From: Asparagopsis taxiformis
Lineage: Eukaryota > Rhodophyta > Florideophyceae > Bonnemaisoniales > Bonnemaisoniaceae
Length of the DNA: 64,000 nt
Direction: 5' to 3'
NCBI GenBank assembly: GCA_030407315.1
Contig: JALQPE010002266.1
Location: 62,001-126,000, forward strand
Shown here: one piece after another, positions 22,268-34,489 of the stretch
How the letters are laid out: every line of letters starts with the position of its first letter
How positions within the stretch are numbered: position 1 is the stretch's first letter
Notes under the pieces: model-generated
What the model saw: only the letters and a program-made list of their open reading frames with translations
What the model was told of the DNA's origin: nothing
Databases searched by the model: none
Position numbers and translations under genes: made by a program

Positions 22268-24552
22268 ATGCCGCCGCGTATTGCGAAGAAAGCTCCAAAG
22301 CCTCCGGGCCTCCAGAAAACCCGGTCAGCAGCTGCTGTATCGAGTGCCCGACAATCCCGTGCGAAGAAGCGGTGTGGGCCTACCGGCAGCATTGAACCGC
22401 GGTCCGGTAGTCGCAAGACGGACCGGCGCAGAACTGGGGATCCGCAGCGAGAAAGTGAGGAAGGAGGAACGGCGCGGAGAGAGATGGGGCTTGACCGAGG
22501 CAAGCGTGCTCGCAGGGACAGTGAACATCATGATGATGACATGATAGTGGCTCAAAACATGTTGGAATTGCGGCAGAGTGCTATGGCAAAGGTAGTTCCT
22601 CCCGGGTTGGCAGATGCGGAGGTGCTGCAGACGGAGTCCCAGCCGGGGGTTCGCGAGACACTGGAGGCTGTGACCACCACTGCGCCAACTATGCCGAGTA
22701 CATCAGCCCCAGCAGGTAATGCAGTCAGGGACCCGAGGATAGCGGCAAGGGATGTTGTTTCTGAGCAACGTTCACAGGATGCCAACTATCATCGGCGGTC
22801 AGGTGGTACTGAGGGGAGAGAGCAGCCGGAGTGCGGGCCTCGTCACAACAGACTGTCATTGGTGCCAAATATGCGCGTAACGCCCCCGCGACGTCAGGCT
22901 ATTGCCGATGGAGGACATTATAATCCCGATAGCGTGGGAGATGGGGGGACGGTGAGGGCAGAGAGGTTGCATCCGCCGGAATCCATCGATTTAATGGCGA
23001 GTCGCATCAATGCGCAGAAGAAGAAGATCGCGGAGCTGGAAAAAAAGTGTTTAGCCAGGACATAGCAAACAAGGCGCTCACCACGGAGATAGTTGCGTTG
23101 GAGGCTAAGGTGAAAACTCTGCAGGCGGAAAATGCCAGCCTTACTGCAATTGCGAGAACAGGTAGAATCAGTGATCACGGTGGCGGTAAGTCGAAAATAC
23201 AGAAAGCCATTCCTGTGAAATACCTTGGAGTTCTTAGGGCGGTTGAGGAAAACCTGACAAAGTGGTGCAAGAACGAGACTATGGAGCTGGACCCTATAGC
23301 GGAACAAACGCAGAGACGTTGGACTGGACGTACCATCGAGGTAGAGCCGGTAGAAGGGACACTTTGGAGCGAAAACGGTGTAGGATATATTGCTACCCCT
23401 CCGGGCTACATCATCAAGAATCTGCAGTGGTATACACCTTCGTACAGAGACGAGAGTGATCTGCTGAATGACTTGGTGCGACACGTACTGCGTCAAAGTC
23501 CGTGGTGTGATGTGTTTTCCGATGAGGAGCAGCGTGTGTGCTGTCAAGAGGCTGTGGCGGGGAGCAAGGAATTGAAAGTGAAGGTGACGCAGAAACTGTC
23601 CGACGTGATGAGTGCACGGAAGCGTAATGCGAGGGACAGATTGTTCGGTTCGCTGGGGTACACGAAATTAATGTCTAGATGCACGATGCTGACGACGCGA
23701 GCTGAGATGGACGAGCGAGAGGATCAAAAGCGCGAAGCGTCTGAGAAGCTTTTGAAACGGGAAAGCAACGGTGATTTGGATATGGGGAGGTGGCGAACGG
23801 CACCGTTCTCAGAGCTGCGATACAGCAAAGGCATGGTTCCTGACAGCTTCGAAATGGAAGTGAATGGTGATGCATGGTTTAACAACCGAGTAGCTGTGAA
23901 TGTGCTGGACATCTTCAGGGGTTATTCGATACGACCAGAACAAGTAATGGACATAGAGACGAGCATACTAACGCTGGCGCGCCTGGATGCTTGGCTAGTG
24001 ACTACTGTGGAGTGTTTGGATGAACCGAAGTGGAAAGGAGGTGCACGGCAGAAGGAGTTTACAAGGCGGTACAGTCAATATGTGGGGGTAGCTTTTCAGC
24101 AATTAGTTGGTATGGTGGTGTACTGCATGTCTTGTCTCCAAGGCTCGCAAGCAAGGGAAGAAACGGACGTTGTCGAGAGCGAACAGCGGACTAGTGCACA
24201 GTCACGGCATGTGTTTGCAAGCCGTACTGTGACGAGAGAGGCTGTTGAAGTGTGGCAAAGCGGAGAGGGGTCTGGAATTGTTCATGTCGTTGATGATGTA
24301 AACCGCTGCTCATCACTTGTTCTAGTGTCCGAGGATTGGATTCAATCGCATAATACGTCAAACCTCGGTGCTGTAATGGATTGTGTGATTGCGCAAGGAC
24401 TAATTGGCGCAGAACTTTTCGTCGTTGACCCATATGCTGGACACCTGAGTGCAAACCTGAATGTAGAAATCAATGCCCCACAGTATGGGGGCATGGAGCG
24501 GCGCCATGCAGCAACTGCTGATAACAGTTTTGGCGTAATGGAGGATGGTTGA
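22268..24552 (+). pseudogene. Gene 2 copy A: basic N-terminus + coiled-coil protein, frameshifted
   Basis: Starts ATGCCGCCGCG and would give about 761 aa if not shifted. Residues 1-90 are strongly basic (RIAKKAPKPPG, SRKTDRRRTG), suggesting DNA binding or nuclear localisation. Residues about 238-285 form a coiled coil (INAQKKKIAELEKK, then ALTTEIVALEAKVKTLQAEN). A globular C-terminal ~450 residues is not recognised. The A-run at 23040-23046 has 7 A; copy B has 8 and stays in frame there, so copy A is shifted inside the coiled coil. It sits between MT-SET and gene 3 on the same strand. Function unknown. Confidence 0.75.
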
Positions 24553-24629
24553 AATTAGTGCAGTAAATGTGACGTTGACTAGAAGGCTTATCATGTAGTA
24601 CATTATCAATAGAGTGCTGCGATTTAGAT

Positions 24630-24818
24630 TTATTCTTCTTCATTATCATCTGTGAACTGGTAATCAGTGTTGGTGTAGAAGCGGTTGAGATAGAAACGGT
24701 GGTCCGACCAGTGCATTTGTTTCGTAAATGGCTTGACTGGAAAGTTACTTCGTACGATGTGCACGGTGCCAGATATAGTAGATGCAGGAATGAGGTCAAA
24801 CCAAGGACCACCTCCACA
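24630..24818 (-). pseudogene. C-terminal tail of an unidentified (transposase-like?) gene
   Basis: The minus strand reads DLIPASTISGTVHIVRSNFP, then WSDHRFYLNRFYTNTDYQF and an acidic end, DDNEEE. It looks like the true end of a protein that was cut off when the PR-type repeat joined at about 24819. The hydrophobic strand followed by a Tyr/Asn-rich acidic tail resembles ends of some large DDE transposases, but this is an impression only. It overlaps no other gene. Confidence 0.3.
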
Positions 24819-25007
24819 ACGGCCCCAGGAACCGGCCACCCCAGGAACCGGCCGCCGCCCCGAGCGGGGTCATCACCGGCTTCTATAATCACTAACTGTG
24901 AGGCTAAATGGCGCCTAACGATGGGTCGATTCCAGGCTCAACACGTCAGGGACAGGTCTTGGTCCTTGTTTCATCATGGTCCCGCCTCACTCTCTCACGA
25001 TCAACCT

Positions 25008-25203
25008 GAAATGGACGTCCGGTGGATGTCCAGCCCGATTGCACTGCTGTCCAGCCCATAAATTCTAAAATTTCGGGCACAAAAAAATTGTAAAAAGTCA
25101 ACGATTTGGGCGGGTCGATTGTGCCGTACGGCACACCCCCATCTCAAAAACATGTTCACATGTGCATGTTTTTGAGAATAGCCCAAATTTTAACTCAAAT
25201 CAG
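25008..25203 (-). repeat. PR palindromic repeat A2
   Basis: Copy with GTGCCGTACGGCAC and the CAAAAACATG hairpin, upstream of gene 3 A. Its partner in the other arm is B4. Confidence 0.9.
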
Positions 25204-25552
25204 GGTGTCCCCCGGATAAAGGGGTGCTCGCAGCCGCCCCAAAAGCCGCCTAGCTTGACAGCTGTAATTTTAACACATTACACATCAAGGACACTGCCTG
25301 CTTCACGCCACCTCGTCAGGTTTCGAGAGCCCGACTCGGGCCCGTTCCGAACGGTCACTCACATCTCGATTGCCTCTCTTGCATTCCAGCGGTCACGATA
25401 GGTCTGTACCTAACAAAATTTCGGTTGTATTGTGTTATTATTTCCAGCGATTGGCGTTCACGACCATTCTTCAACTTAACGTGAAACATACCATCCACAT
25501 CACTCCAATACGTCAACGTCAACCATCTCTTTTCCTTTCCAACTCAACAACC

Positions 25553-28500
25553 ATGGCGGATACGTATTTCAGCAGTTTGTTTTCAACGGTTTGCGGCGAT
25601 CAAGTGAGCGCGTCAGCGGAGTCGCGCGGACTCAAGCGCGGCGTCGATGTCGACTTGTCTGCGGACGTGGACGGTGCGGCTGTGCATATTGGGACGGCTT
25701 CGGTGAGCACTGCTGGTGGCGATGTTGGCCTTCCGCGCACGCTGCACAACCACAAGCTGCCGGAAACCGACGAGGCGGACTATATCGTCGTGCGCAACAT
25801 TGCGACTAAGGACAAGTTCAAGGACCTCCCGTTCCCGTACATGTTTGATGGCGCCGAGGGACCGCCGGAGACGATGGGTGGAGCATACGCCGCGGCGTTT
25901 TACCCTTGGGATACTCGGATGATGCGCCCCGCTGCGGAGGATGGCCCTAGCGACATTCGTACCCCTGCTGCAGCGTCAAACTTCAACGCAGCGACGAACC
26001 AGGCCAGCTCGGGACGGATGCCAAGTACCGGTCCGGCAGGCGAAATCACTGGTTCGGGGGGTACGAAGCATCCAGCACGCTCCGTCCCGGTTTCGGGAGG
26101 CACGAAGCGCCCTGCTCGCTCTGCTAGAGCCTCCAGTGGAGGCACGAAGCACCCTGCTCGCTCCAACGTCACCGAAGCTACTACGCAGGACGTAACCGAG
26201 GTGGACGACTAACCGGAGGTGGCGGAAAGCATTCGTGAGCAGCAGGGGACGCAAATTACGGTGCCCAAGTTTGTGACGTCGGATTACGTCGGAGAAGGAG
26301 CGACTGTGTTGGTGAGGCAGCTAGTGGAACCGGCCGTGACCCTTCGGGATGTGAAAGAAGACCACGTGGAGGACCTGCGCAACAATATGTTGGCTGTGGG
26401 GTATGTGAGCTCTTCGCGTATCACTGTGACGGTGCTGAGGTCGCAGAACACGCATCTGTCCGCCGCCACGCGTCTGTTCCAGAATGGCAAATTCCATGCC
26501 AATGCGAACGTGACCGTGATCGACGGACTACATCGTCTCAATGCTATGCATAGCATTGCGGATGACTTCACGCGCCTCACCCGTATGCACAGAACCAAGC
26601 TGCCACAGGACGCAAACCGCTTGCGCTGGGTTACTCAGCCTTTGGATGTGTACTACCTTCGCCGCAAGGACGACAGTGATCTTCAGCCTCATGAGATCAT
26701 CCACAAGAGTGCAGAGTCGAACCATACGACTGGGACGCAACTGACGGAGCGCTCCCTGGTTCGAATCTTGTCGTCCATCCAGCAGTTCATCCGTACGATT
26801 GCTGTTGCAAATAACGTGGAAAACGCTGGCGACTTGCGTGAGTCTGATGTCATCCGAACATTGTTCGAGGCGCGGTTCATGGGGATGATGAATTCAACGA
26901 ACACGGCCCGGCGGTGGACGCGTTTGGCTATAGCAACGCTGAAGCATCCTGTTCTCGACGAAGTGTTGCGTGAGCTGAACAATTCCGAGCGCCGCAACGA
27001 GATTGGGATAACGCACCTGGACCACAAGATAGTGCGCGAGTTTCTGGAAGAAAACTTTGTCTTCGTCTTGCGTGGTCTTTCGGAGTACTTGAACCCTGCT
27101 CATGGTGGACGTCCGGATGGACGCTTTGACGTGAACGACTTCTATACATACGTCCGTCGCGTGACTGCAATAGCAAATTCTCTGTACGCTGCGTATGGGC
27201 GCCCAAAGAGTATTATGCGCAAGTCATTTCTGAGCACAGAGATGGCAATTGGGTCGGTTAAGCAGCCGAAGGAGTTGCAATGGCATCTCACCAATGCCAT
27301 TGCAATGTACAGAGGGGACGACCGGAGCAGTGAGGTTCGAATGCGACGGAGAACCACGCGTTTACAGGATTTGGAAACGAACTTGAAAGAGTTTTTCAAT
27401 CCGACATTGAAGAAGAAGACTAAGGCTCGACGCAAACGCCGCCCTTCTGCTGCCAATGTGAGACTCACTCACAAGAAGCAGCGGAATGTCGAACATGAGC
27501 CTGCTTCGCATGGCATCCGCCGCCGTTCACAGCGACTTCGCTTGACGGGGAGCACACGCCTCGAGGAAGAAGAGCCGGTTGCGGTACAACAATCCGCCGG
27601 GGAAGAAGAACAGGCCGTTGTTGATAAACCCACCGATCAACAACAAGCCACTGCTTCCGGTGATGAGGGTGACGAAGACTCCGCCCGCTCCCCCGATTCT
27701 GCCCTTCAGATTGTCCCCCAACATAAGCAAGGTGCTGGTGCGACTCCCTCCAACCAAGAATCTGTCCATACCGCTTCGGACGAGGAAGACAAACAGGGTG
27801 CAGACGAGGGCCAAGTCGAAAGCAAGGGGGTCCGCGAAGTGACAATTACATTCACTGTTCCGGAAGGAGTGGAAGTCGATGAAGACTGTTACATCGTTCG
27901 TGACTCTCCATCTGAACACGACCTCCTGTTCGACGACCGTATGCCATCTCTTCCTGACGATTTCGAAGTCAAAGACCGAGCCGAAGGGCATCATCTGGCG
28001 CAGCGTCCCGCGGACGTCATCGCATCGGTGAGGGTTGGCTGTCTGCCCCCGATTGAGCTCAGGTTGTTATTGGAGAGTGTGGAAATCGATGAGGAGGGCA
28101 GAGAGGTGAGGTATTTGAAGCAAGTGGCGATGGACCCTGTGTTTGAGGGGCTGCATATTCCGGAACAACATCGGGCTCGTCATCTTGTTTTGCAGATCGA
28201 CACCATCTATCCGATGTTTTTCGCAGCGTGGAAGATGGCTGCCAAGGCGATGTGTGAGCCTACATCGACGTTTCTACCCTCGAGGCTGGACTTCGCCCAG
28301 GTTGCGCGAATGTCTACAACCTGGAAGGATTCGTATGAGGCCGGCACTGGTATGGCGTACTTCCACAATTGCCGAACGGAAATCAACGAGCGAGGGTATA
28401 CGGTGATGCACAATTTCGCGGATGTAAGCTACCTCGATGCGTCGGACAAGTTCCCATTTGACTTGGGTCTCATGGAAGAAATTCCTAACCAGGAATTGTT

Positions 28501-29509
28501 TCGGTACTTTTTGGGAACGTGGGAGGGGGAGGAGGTGCACAAGGACCCTGGGAACCGGCAGCTGTGGAGTCCCATTGTCAATACAGGGGACGATGAAACA
28601 GATGAGAAGAACCGGAATGAGGGGAGGGCTCGCTTCACGTCTACGCGCCACTGCCTGGTTGACTATGCCGAGAACGATGAGACGCATATCGACCGGTTCA
28701 AGTTTGTGACGCGGCGAGCCCTGCTGGATGTGTGGTTGGGAATCCTTGTCCGGCTGATAGGGCTGGAGGAGTGCGGTTTACCGGGAGAAAAACTTGTCAT
28801 GCCGGCATCTGGGGGACGGTTTTTGATAACGGGAAAGGGGTGTCCTCGGCAGGTCCCACACAATGATTTCCCTGTTCCTCCTCGCGACCGCAAAGATCAA
28901 CTTCCGGGTTACTTTGTTATTGCCAACGGAGATGACCCATTCCCTATCTGGGTGTGTCCAGGGTCCCACAAGTACGTCTTTTCCAAAGCGCTGGAATTAG
29001 ATATGTACGCCAAGACGATGAAGCTGAAGAAGGTAATCGTTCCGCCACGTTCAGTCTTCATCAGTCACGGCCATGTACAACATGCCGGGGCAGGGCATGT
29101 CGACAGAGTTGTGTCACACACGACAACGAGGTATCACACGTATTTCAGGAATACGTCGTATCCGATTCCCGACAATGTTTCGTTTGGTTTCATCAGGCGG
29201 TTGGGATTCGAAGAAGAAGTAATCCCCAATGCTATGCGCCGGTCTGCCATGCAAAGTCAACCGGCACCTGTCAATGTTCGCCACAAGACAGTTGTTCCCA
29301 TCCCGGTCAAGAAAGATCGTAGGCCGAAGACAGGGCAGCTCGGAATGATGCGGATGAACACGACAGCACCTCGCAAGAGGAGAGCCCTCACACACGATGA
29401 ACTAGTAGTCTTGAGCTATTCAACTCCACAGTTGCCGGTAACGCCTATTCTGCCGGGAGATCCTGAATATAGTGGGGACGAAGAGGAAGAACAATTTTCC
29501 GACGGCTAG
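25553..29509 (+). pseudogene. Gene 3 copy A: ParB-like + 2OG-Fe(II) dioxygenase-like protein, one nonsense codon
   Basis: Start ATGGCGGAT at 25553 (ACAACCATGG context); 1318 codons. Residues 170-210 hold three GGTK(H/R)PARS repeats. A TAA at 26210-26212 (codon 220) replaces the GAA of copy B; otherwise the frame is open throughout. Residues about 225-400 are ParB-like: LRDVKEDHVEDLRNN, VIDGLHRLNAM (the GxxR-type motif, D324-R328), then a helical region with SAESNHTTGTQLTERS. Residues 610-650 are basic, then an acidic linker. Residues about 1040-1200 resemble a 2-oxoglutarate dioxygenase: PHND (H1103, D1105), a distal His in HVQHAGAGH (about H1177) and a nearby Arg. Substrate unknown. Confidence 0.8.
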
Positions 29510-29789
29510 ATAGCTTAACAACTACTACTTTGGTAAACAATTATCGAGAATATAATCATCTCCTTTATCACTTTCAATCTATGAACCTACTATAATGTAC
29601 TTCCGTTCCATGCTTTCAAACTAGATTGTCCATTCCCTCGTGGGTTGGAGCATGACTTCCAGGACGATTCCCTCACATCTCTAGACTCGATAGTCGATGC
29701 TAGAAATAGCAGAACAATTGGGTTTGTACGCGCTTCATCGCCTACTTGCTTCCGGTAATGGGTGGACGTGCACGATACACGATCAACCT

Positions 29790-29984
29790 GAAATGGACGT
29801 CTGGTGGATGTCCAGCTCGATTGCACAGCTGTCCAGCCCAGAAATTCTAAAATTTCGGGCACAAAAAATATTGCAAAAAACATCGATTTCGGCGGTCGAT
29901 TGTGCCGTACGGCACACCCCCATGTCAAAACCATGTTCACATGTGCATGTTTCTGAGAATAGCCCAAATTTTAATTCAAATCAG
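29790..29984 (-). repeat. PR palindromic repeat A3
   Basis: Downstream of gene 3 A; contains GTGCCGTACGGCAC. It is followed by GTGTCTAATTTGGCC and the CCCC...GGGG stem-loop that belong to the longer ~385-bp tandem unit. Confidence 0.9.
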
Positions 29985-30178
29985 GGTGTCTAATTTGGCC
30001 ACAACGGCCCCAGGAACCGGAGCCGCCGCCCCGAGTGGGGCTGTCACTGGCTTCTGTAAGCACTAACTGTAAGGCTAAATGGCGCCTAACGATGGGTCGA
30101 TTTCAGGCTCAACACGTCAGGGACAGGTCTTGGTCCTTGTTCCATCATGGTCCCGCCTCACTCTCTCACGACCAACCT

Positions 30179-30243
30179 GAAATGGACGTCCGGTGGATGT
30201 CCAGCTCGGTTGCATTGCTAGCCAGCCCAGAAATTCTAAAAGT
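30179..30243 (-). repeat. PR repeat A4, truncated
   Basis: Only the GGACGTCC and GCCCAGAAATT parts remain before the sequence diverges. Mirrored by B1. Confidence 0.75.
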
Positions 30244-30249
30244 TCCGAA

Positions 30250-31640
30250 AAATCAATTTGGTGGCCCAGCATCTCCTGTGCCGAAAATTCCCGCACTCAC
30301 TTCTGGTATACGTCTAGACGTGTTTCGCACTTGTACGCATCAGGGAAGGCGTCACGGAAGGTTGAGACTACGCTACTTGTGTACCGCGTCGTCTGAAATA
30401 GCGAGTAGTGTTTGTTGTATAGTTTTGGAGTATGCGTCTGGTGCTTTGTGAAGCTTGCAGAACGGGATAGGGATGTGGGTGGCCCTATTTTATGAATACA
30501 TGAGTACCAATATTCAGGGTTGACAAAGCGGAAAGGCATACGCTCATACATGTTTGAGATTGCATAGTAGAGAAAATATTTACATCGAAATTTACATGGA
30601 GCTGATGGAGCTTTTAAGGATAAGGTATGAGAGGAAGAAAATTCTTCTGTGGTATGAGGATGTGTTCTGTGGAGGGATGCAATCTTGGGATGGTACAGGG
30701 GGAGGTGGAAATGTACGGAGTGCGGGTTTAGAATGGAGTGTGATTCGGAGAGGAGTGCCGACAAGCATATTATGGGGATTGGGGAGACGCTGCGGGGTGT
30801 TGGGGTAGTGAGGGCGGAGGAGGTGTTTAGGTGGGACCGTAGGAGGGTGCGGTTGAAGTCGCCGAGAGGAGGGGTTTTTAGGAAAGTGAGGAGAAAGAGG
30901 GGGAGGGGGTGGCGTCTGTTCTGGCTGTGGTGAGTGGGGATGTGATGGAGAAGAAGGGGGTTATTGTATTTGGGGAGGGAGGGGAGTGGGAGGAAGGGTG
31001 CGAAGTGGGGGGTTGATATGTGGTTCAGAGCGGGGTGGTTTCTGGGGAGACGGCGGGGGAGCGGGAGCGTGGGCCGGTGGTGGTGGTGTATACGGTATCG
31101 AAGATGCGGATGGCGTGGGGGCATGGAGCAGCTGAGGGAGGGAGGGGTGGAGCAGGTCGGTTACGGGATGGGGAGTGAGAGGTTTTGGAAGAGTAAGCTG
31201 CAGGGGAAGTTTGTGGAGAGGGCGAAGGAGAGGGGTTGAAGGTAGAGGAGAGAGGGTATTGAAGAACAATACGTTGCAAAGGTGATGGGGGAGAGCATGG
31301 TCGAGGAGATAGGGGGTGTTTTCCCTATTCTGAGGTAGTATGAGGACTGGTTATAAGAAATCTGTACGGTAGAGCAGAAAAGTATGTATGGAATGGAGTT
31401 GTGCACCGTGGAAGCAGGGATAAGTAGCTGAAAATGCGTGCTAGAGTGGTATTGGGGGTGTTTGAGGTACAGTACGGGGGAGGTGAGCACCAACTGGAAG
31501 GGGGTGTGAGCGAGAGGATGAAAAAATTAAAGACGAAATTGGAGTCGACCGACAAGGAAAAATAGAGTGGTCGCCGTGATGGATGCGGACATCCATGTCG
31601 AGCACGGCGGCAGAAATTTCTGGGGTCGAAATTTTTGAAT
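30250..31640. other. G-skewed inner arm, no confident gene
   Basis: From about 30650 to 31250 the plus strand is extremely rich in G with many GGGG runs. The long minus-strand frame (His/Pro/Leu-rich) is a composition artefact. A plus-strand stretch at 30685-30933 reads WKCTECGFRMECDSERSADKH, which could be a decayed zinc finger. Nearby frames are broken. Confidence 0.4.
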
Positions 31641-31654
31641 TTCTGAACCGGCGC

Positions 31655-31878
31655 CCGTCCTAGGTGGACATAGACATGGCGGAAGTCCATCCCGAGGGGG
31701 ACATCCGTGGTACTAGAAACAATGAATGTCGCCCGAGTAATACTAGACGTACTAGACCGCATGGACGTCCGGTTCTAGGCGGACATCCAAAAATACTGGA
31801 GAACATGGACGTCCGCCTAGTAATACTAGGTGTACTAGAGGTTGTGGACGTCCGCGTCCATTTCCAAGAACACAGACG
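31655..31878. repeat. GGACGTCC palindrome cluster at the inner end of arm A
   Basis: The 8-bp palindrome GGACGTCC and its variant GGACATCC recur at least five times, spaced by CTAGTAATACTAGG and related palindromes. The same 8-mers occur in PR repeats. The reverse-complement cluster forms the inner end of arm B (48163-48400). Confidence 0.8.
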
Positions 31879-32644
31879 CGTCGCGTTGGTCATGACGGTG
31901 ACCAGAGGTGGCATATTCCATTATTTTTATAATTTCCATAGTGGAATGACAAAACAGGGAAACCATATGCATGACAGTACCATGATGGACTCGAACCATG
32001 GCCTTTGATGGTCACGCCAGTCTGAGGTACTGGTGGTAGTCGTAGCAATGTAGTGACGGTAGAGGGATGGAGTGGTACTGACTGTTCCAACGCGCCATAC
32101 GCTTCGATGACGTCACGTTTCGGACGTCCATGCAGAATCATATGAAAGAGGCGAGATACAGAGTGTATGACGTGAACTAGCTAATCTCGTTATGGTCATT
32201 GTTCTACCATAGGTAGGGTACGGTCGAAAGAGTAGATAATTGTACTTGAGTTTAGTTTCTGTAGTATTACTTAGTAAAGAATGGCACCATCTATGTTGAT
32301 TTTTAGCACAGATACTACGGCATAGTTACTGTCGAAGTCGCAAAATTTTGTAATAAAGTCACTCCCGCATACACAAGATTGACCTGAATAGTGAGTTCCG
32401 CCCTGGCTTTAAGCGTTACTAGTATCTTAAACGCAGTATTGGTGGATTCAATCCACACAAACAAAGTTTGAAAACTTGTGCGGCAGTAGGGAACAAGGTA
32501 GTGATTTCGTATCATACGATAAAAATGAAAAATTGGACGTTACAGACATGGGTGAAGTAGTATCTAGTGAAGAAGTCGACGAAGACTTGTCCTAAACAAA
32601 ATCGCAGATAGTGCGTTGTAGTATCTTTATTTCGTGGAGGAACT
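31879..32644. other. Non-coding, AT-richer spacer
   Basis: No gene. A GGTTCGAGTCC tRNA T-arm-like string lies on the minus strand near 31990-32000, but no acceptor stem pairs with it. Unique DNA between the arms starts here. Confidence 0.6.
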
Positions 32645-34272
32645 ATGAAGAGGCGTGAATCATTGCAAATTAGGCGACAGAGCGAAAAAGCGAAAGCTGG
32701 TCGTGAGCGTGAGCGGGCAGCTGCCGTAGATTCACTCCCATGTGTCGGAAGGGAAATAGACGTATGGTTCCAAGTTGGCGATGACGCAATATGGTGGAAG
32801 GCTACGGTTGTGGAAATGAAACTTCCTGAGCAGATCCTGTCTGCAGTGGTAAGCCGTCAGTGGGAGACCGCATCGACGTAGACAGAGGAGATGGAATGTA
32901 CACGCCTGGTGTGGTGGAGCAGAATGGAAAGGATGTGGATGATGCAATCGTGAGGTTGACGAGGGAGGAAAAGGAGATTTCAGTCTTGGAAGTCACTACG
33001 TAGCGGCATTCGAACGCTGTGAAGCCGATTCATAATGAAATGGCAGTGGCAGAAGGCAGGTTGTTATACGATGCTATTCCTGAAATGAATTATCCTTGTG
33101 TCGCCTACGAAAACGTAAAGTTCCGGCTCGGAAACAAGTTGATGTCGGGAGGCCAGCCCCCGACACCGTGGCGAACGAGCAATGGAGAGGCTGTGGATTA
33201 CGAAGCGGAGAGAGTAGAATGTCATGACCAATCAGATGGAGAATCAGAAGCGATATCACCGCAGAGGAAGAAGCGAAAAGTGGAATCAGCACTTGACGTC
33301 AAAACATACAGTGGTATGGAGACAAGGCTGAGAACACTAGAAAATATAATGCTTTCTGGAAATGCTAGCGAGATTCGGCTTGGTTGGAACGAAAGGGTTC
33401 TAATTTGTGCATCAACAGTATCGGCTGGTAAGGTTTTGTTAATGCTCTTGCAGCGTGCGGTAGAGAAAGTTGTGGAACAGGTTAATCGAAGAACTTTGTC
33501 AACCCCAGGGGGTGGCTACCCACATGGTGAGATTGACGGTGCATGCACGAGTGGAACGGCTATTAGCAGACCTGTGCAGATTCCAATCTCATTGAGCACT
33601 GAGCTATTCCGGTAAATGCTAAAGGGAACAGCAGAAACCTATCGAGGGGGGTATTACAAAGTGTACCCAGGGCTTCACGCGGCAGTGGCTGGAAATTGCG
33701 GAGAAGCTGTGAACATTACGTGTTCCAGTTTTTCCACACTATCGGATCTGCTAGGATTGGGGCACAGATGGCGAACTGAGTCTCTGGTTCATAGGCGTAA
33801 CATAAGCAACTCGGAAGGGGAGGAGAATTAAGAGTGTGGTGACATGAACGGAACAGCGAGGCCATGTGCTCTGCGGTTGTTTGGTACGATATTGTGCTCG
33901 GAAACGATGGAAGCACAGTCGACATCTGTTGCAATTGGCAGTAGCTCGTTCTGCATTGCCGGATCTAAATCGAACGTATGGTTTCTAGCTCGCAACGGTA
34001 GTGCTGTAGTCCAAGGTGAATATGTGAACGGGATGGAGCTGCAGGAATGTCCCTCGATATGTGGCGTGCACCGGGGTTACGATGGTGACGGGAGTCTAGA
34101 GGGGTGGAGAAGCGAAAGAAAGAAATGTTTCCGCATTGAATGGGAACCTACGACGCAAAGGAAAAGAGGAAGGGCTGGTGACATGTTGTGGGGAACATTG
34201 AGAGTGCATATGCCGTATGTCGTATTCCGTGGTGTGGAAGAACCATGTAGAATAGGCAATTGCCTAACTTAA
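32645..34272 (+). pseudogene. Decayed gene with a Tudor/agenet-like start
   Basis: ATG at 32645, then a basic, coiled segment and GREIDVWFQVGDDAIWWKATVVE, which resembles the first strands of a Tudor/agenet-type chromatin reader domain. The frame shifts near 32870 and then continues in one phase to 34272, interrupted by TAG (33001), TAA (33613) and TAA (33829). Between them are PRKKRKV-like basic residues (QRKKRKVES) and a second plausible segment ending VVFRGVEEPC. A short intron or stop readthrough cannot be excluded, but decay is simplest. Function unknown. Confidence 0.45.
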
Positions 34273-34489
34273 GTTAATATCGGAAGATGTGGTCAATGAT
34301 GTGGTGGGGTATAGTGTGTCAGAGAAAAGGGCAGAGGAGTACATAAAATGATACAGGTAGTGAGATGAACATGGAAGAACTAGTTTAATTATTCTGAAGC
34401 ATACATTGCGGAGCAGAGGCAAGCAATGGGAACTACTACAGTCACATGAAGACGGCAGTGTTCCAGCTAGAACAGTTCTACATGCCAGT

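Larger units (their letters stand above)
24819..31878. repeat. Inverted-repeat arm A (about 7 kb)
   Basis: Matches 48163-55788 in reverse complement, including gene 3, its flanks, PR repeats and a GGACGTCC-rich inner end. The match is near-identical but has many single-base differences and copy-number differences in PR units, so it is not a simple assembly mirror. The inner end is sharp: copy A leaves the match after ACACAGACG at 31878. The outer end is blurred by PR repeats. Confidence 0.85.

Noticed and set aside
25553..29509. Bacterial contamination, from the ParB-like and methyltransferase domains
   Set aside because: The genes are interleaved with eukaryotic LTR retrotransposons and carry long acidic/basic linkers and a SET domain.
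31985..32060. tRNA-like sequence on the minus strand
   Set aside because: Only a GGTTCGAGTCC string; no acceptor stem.
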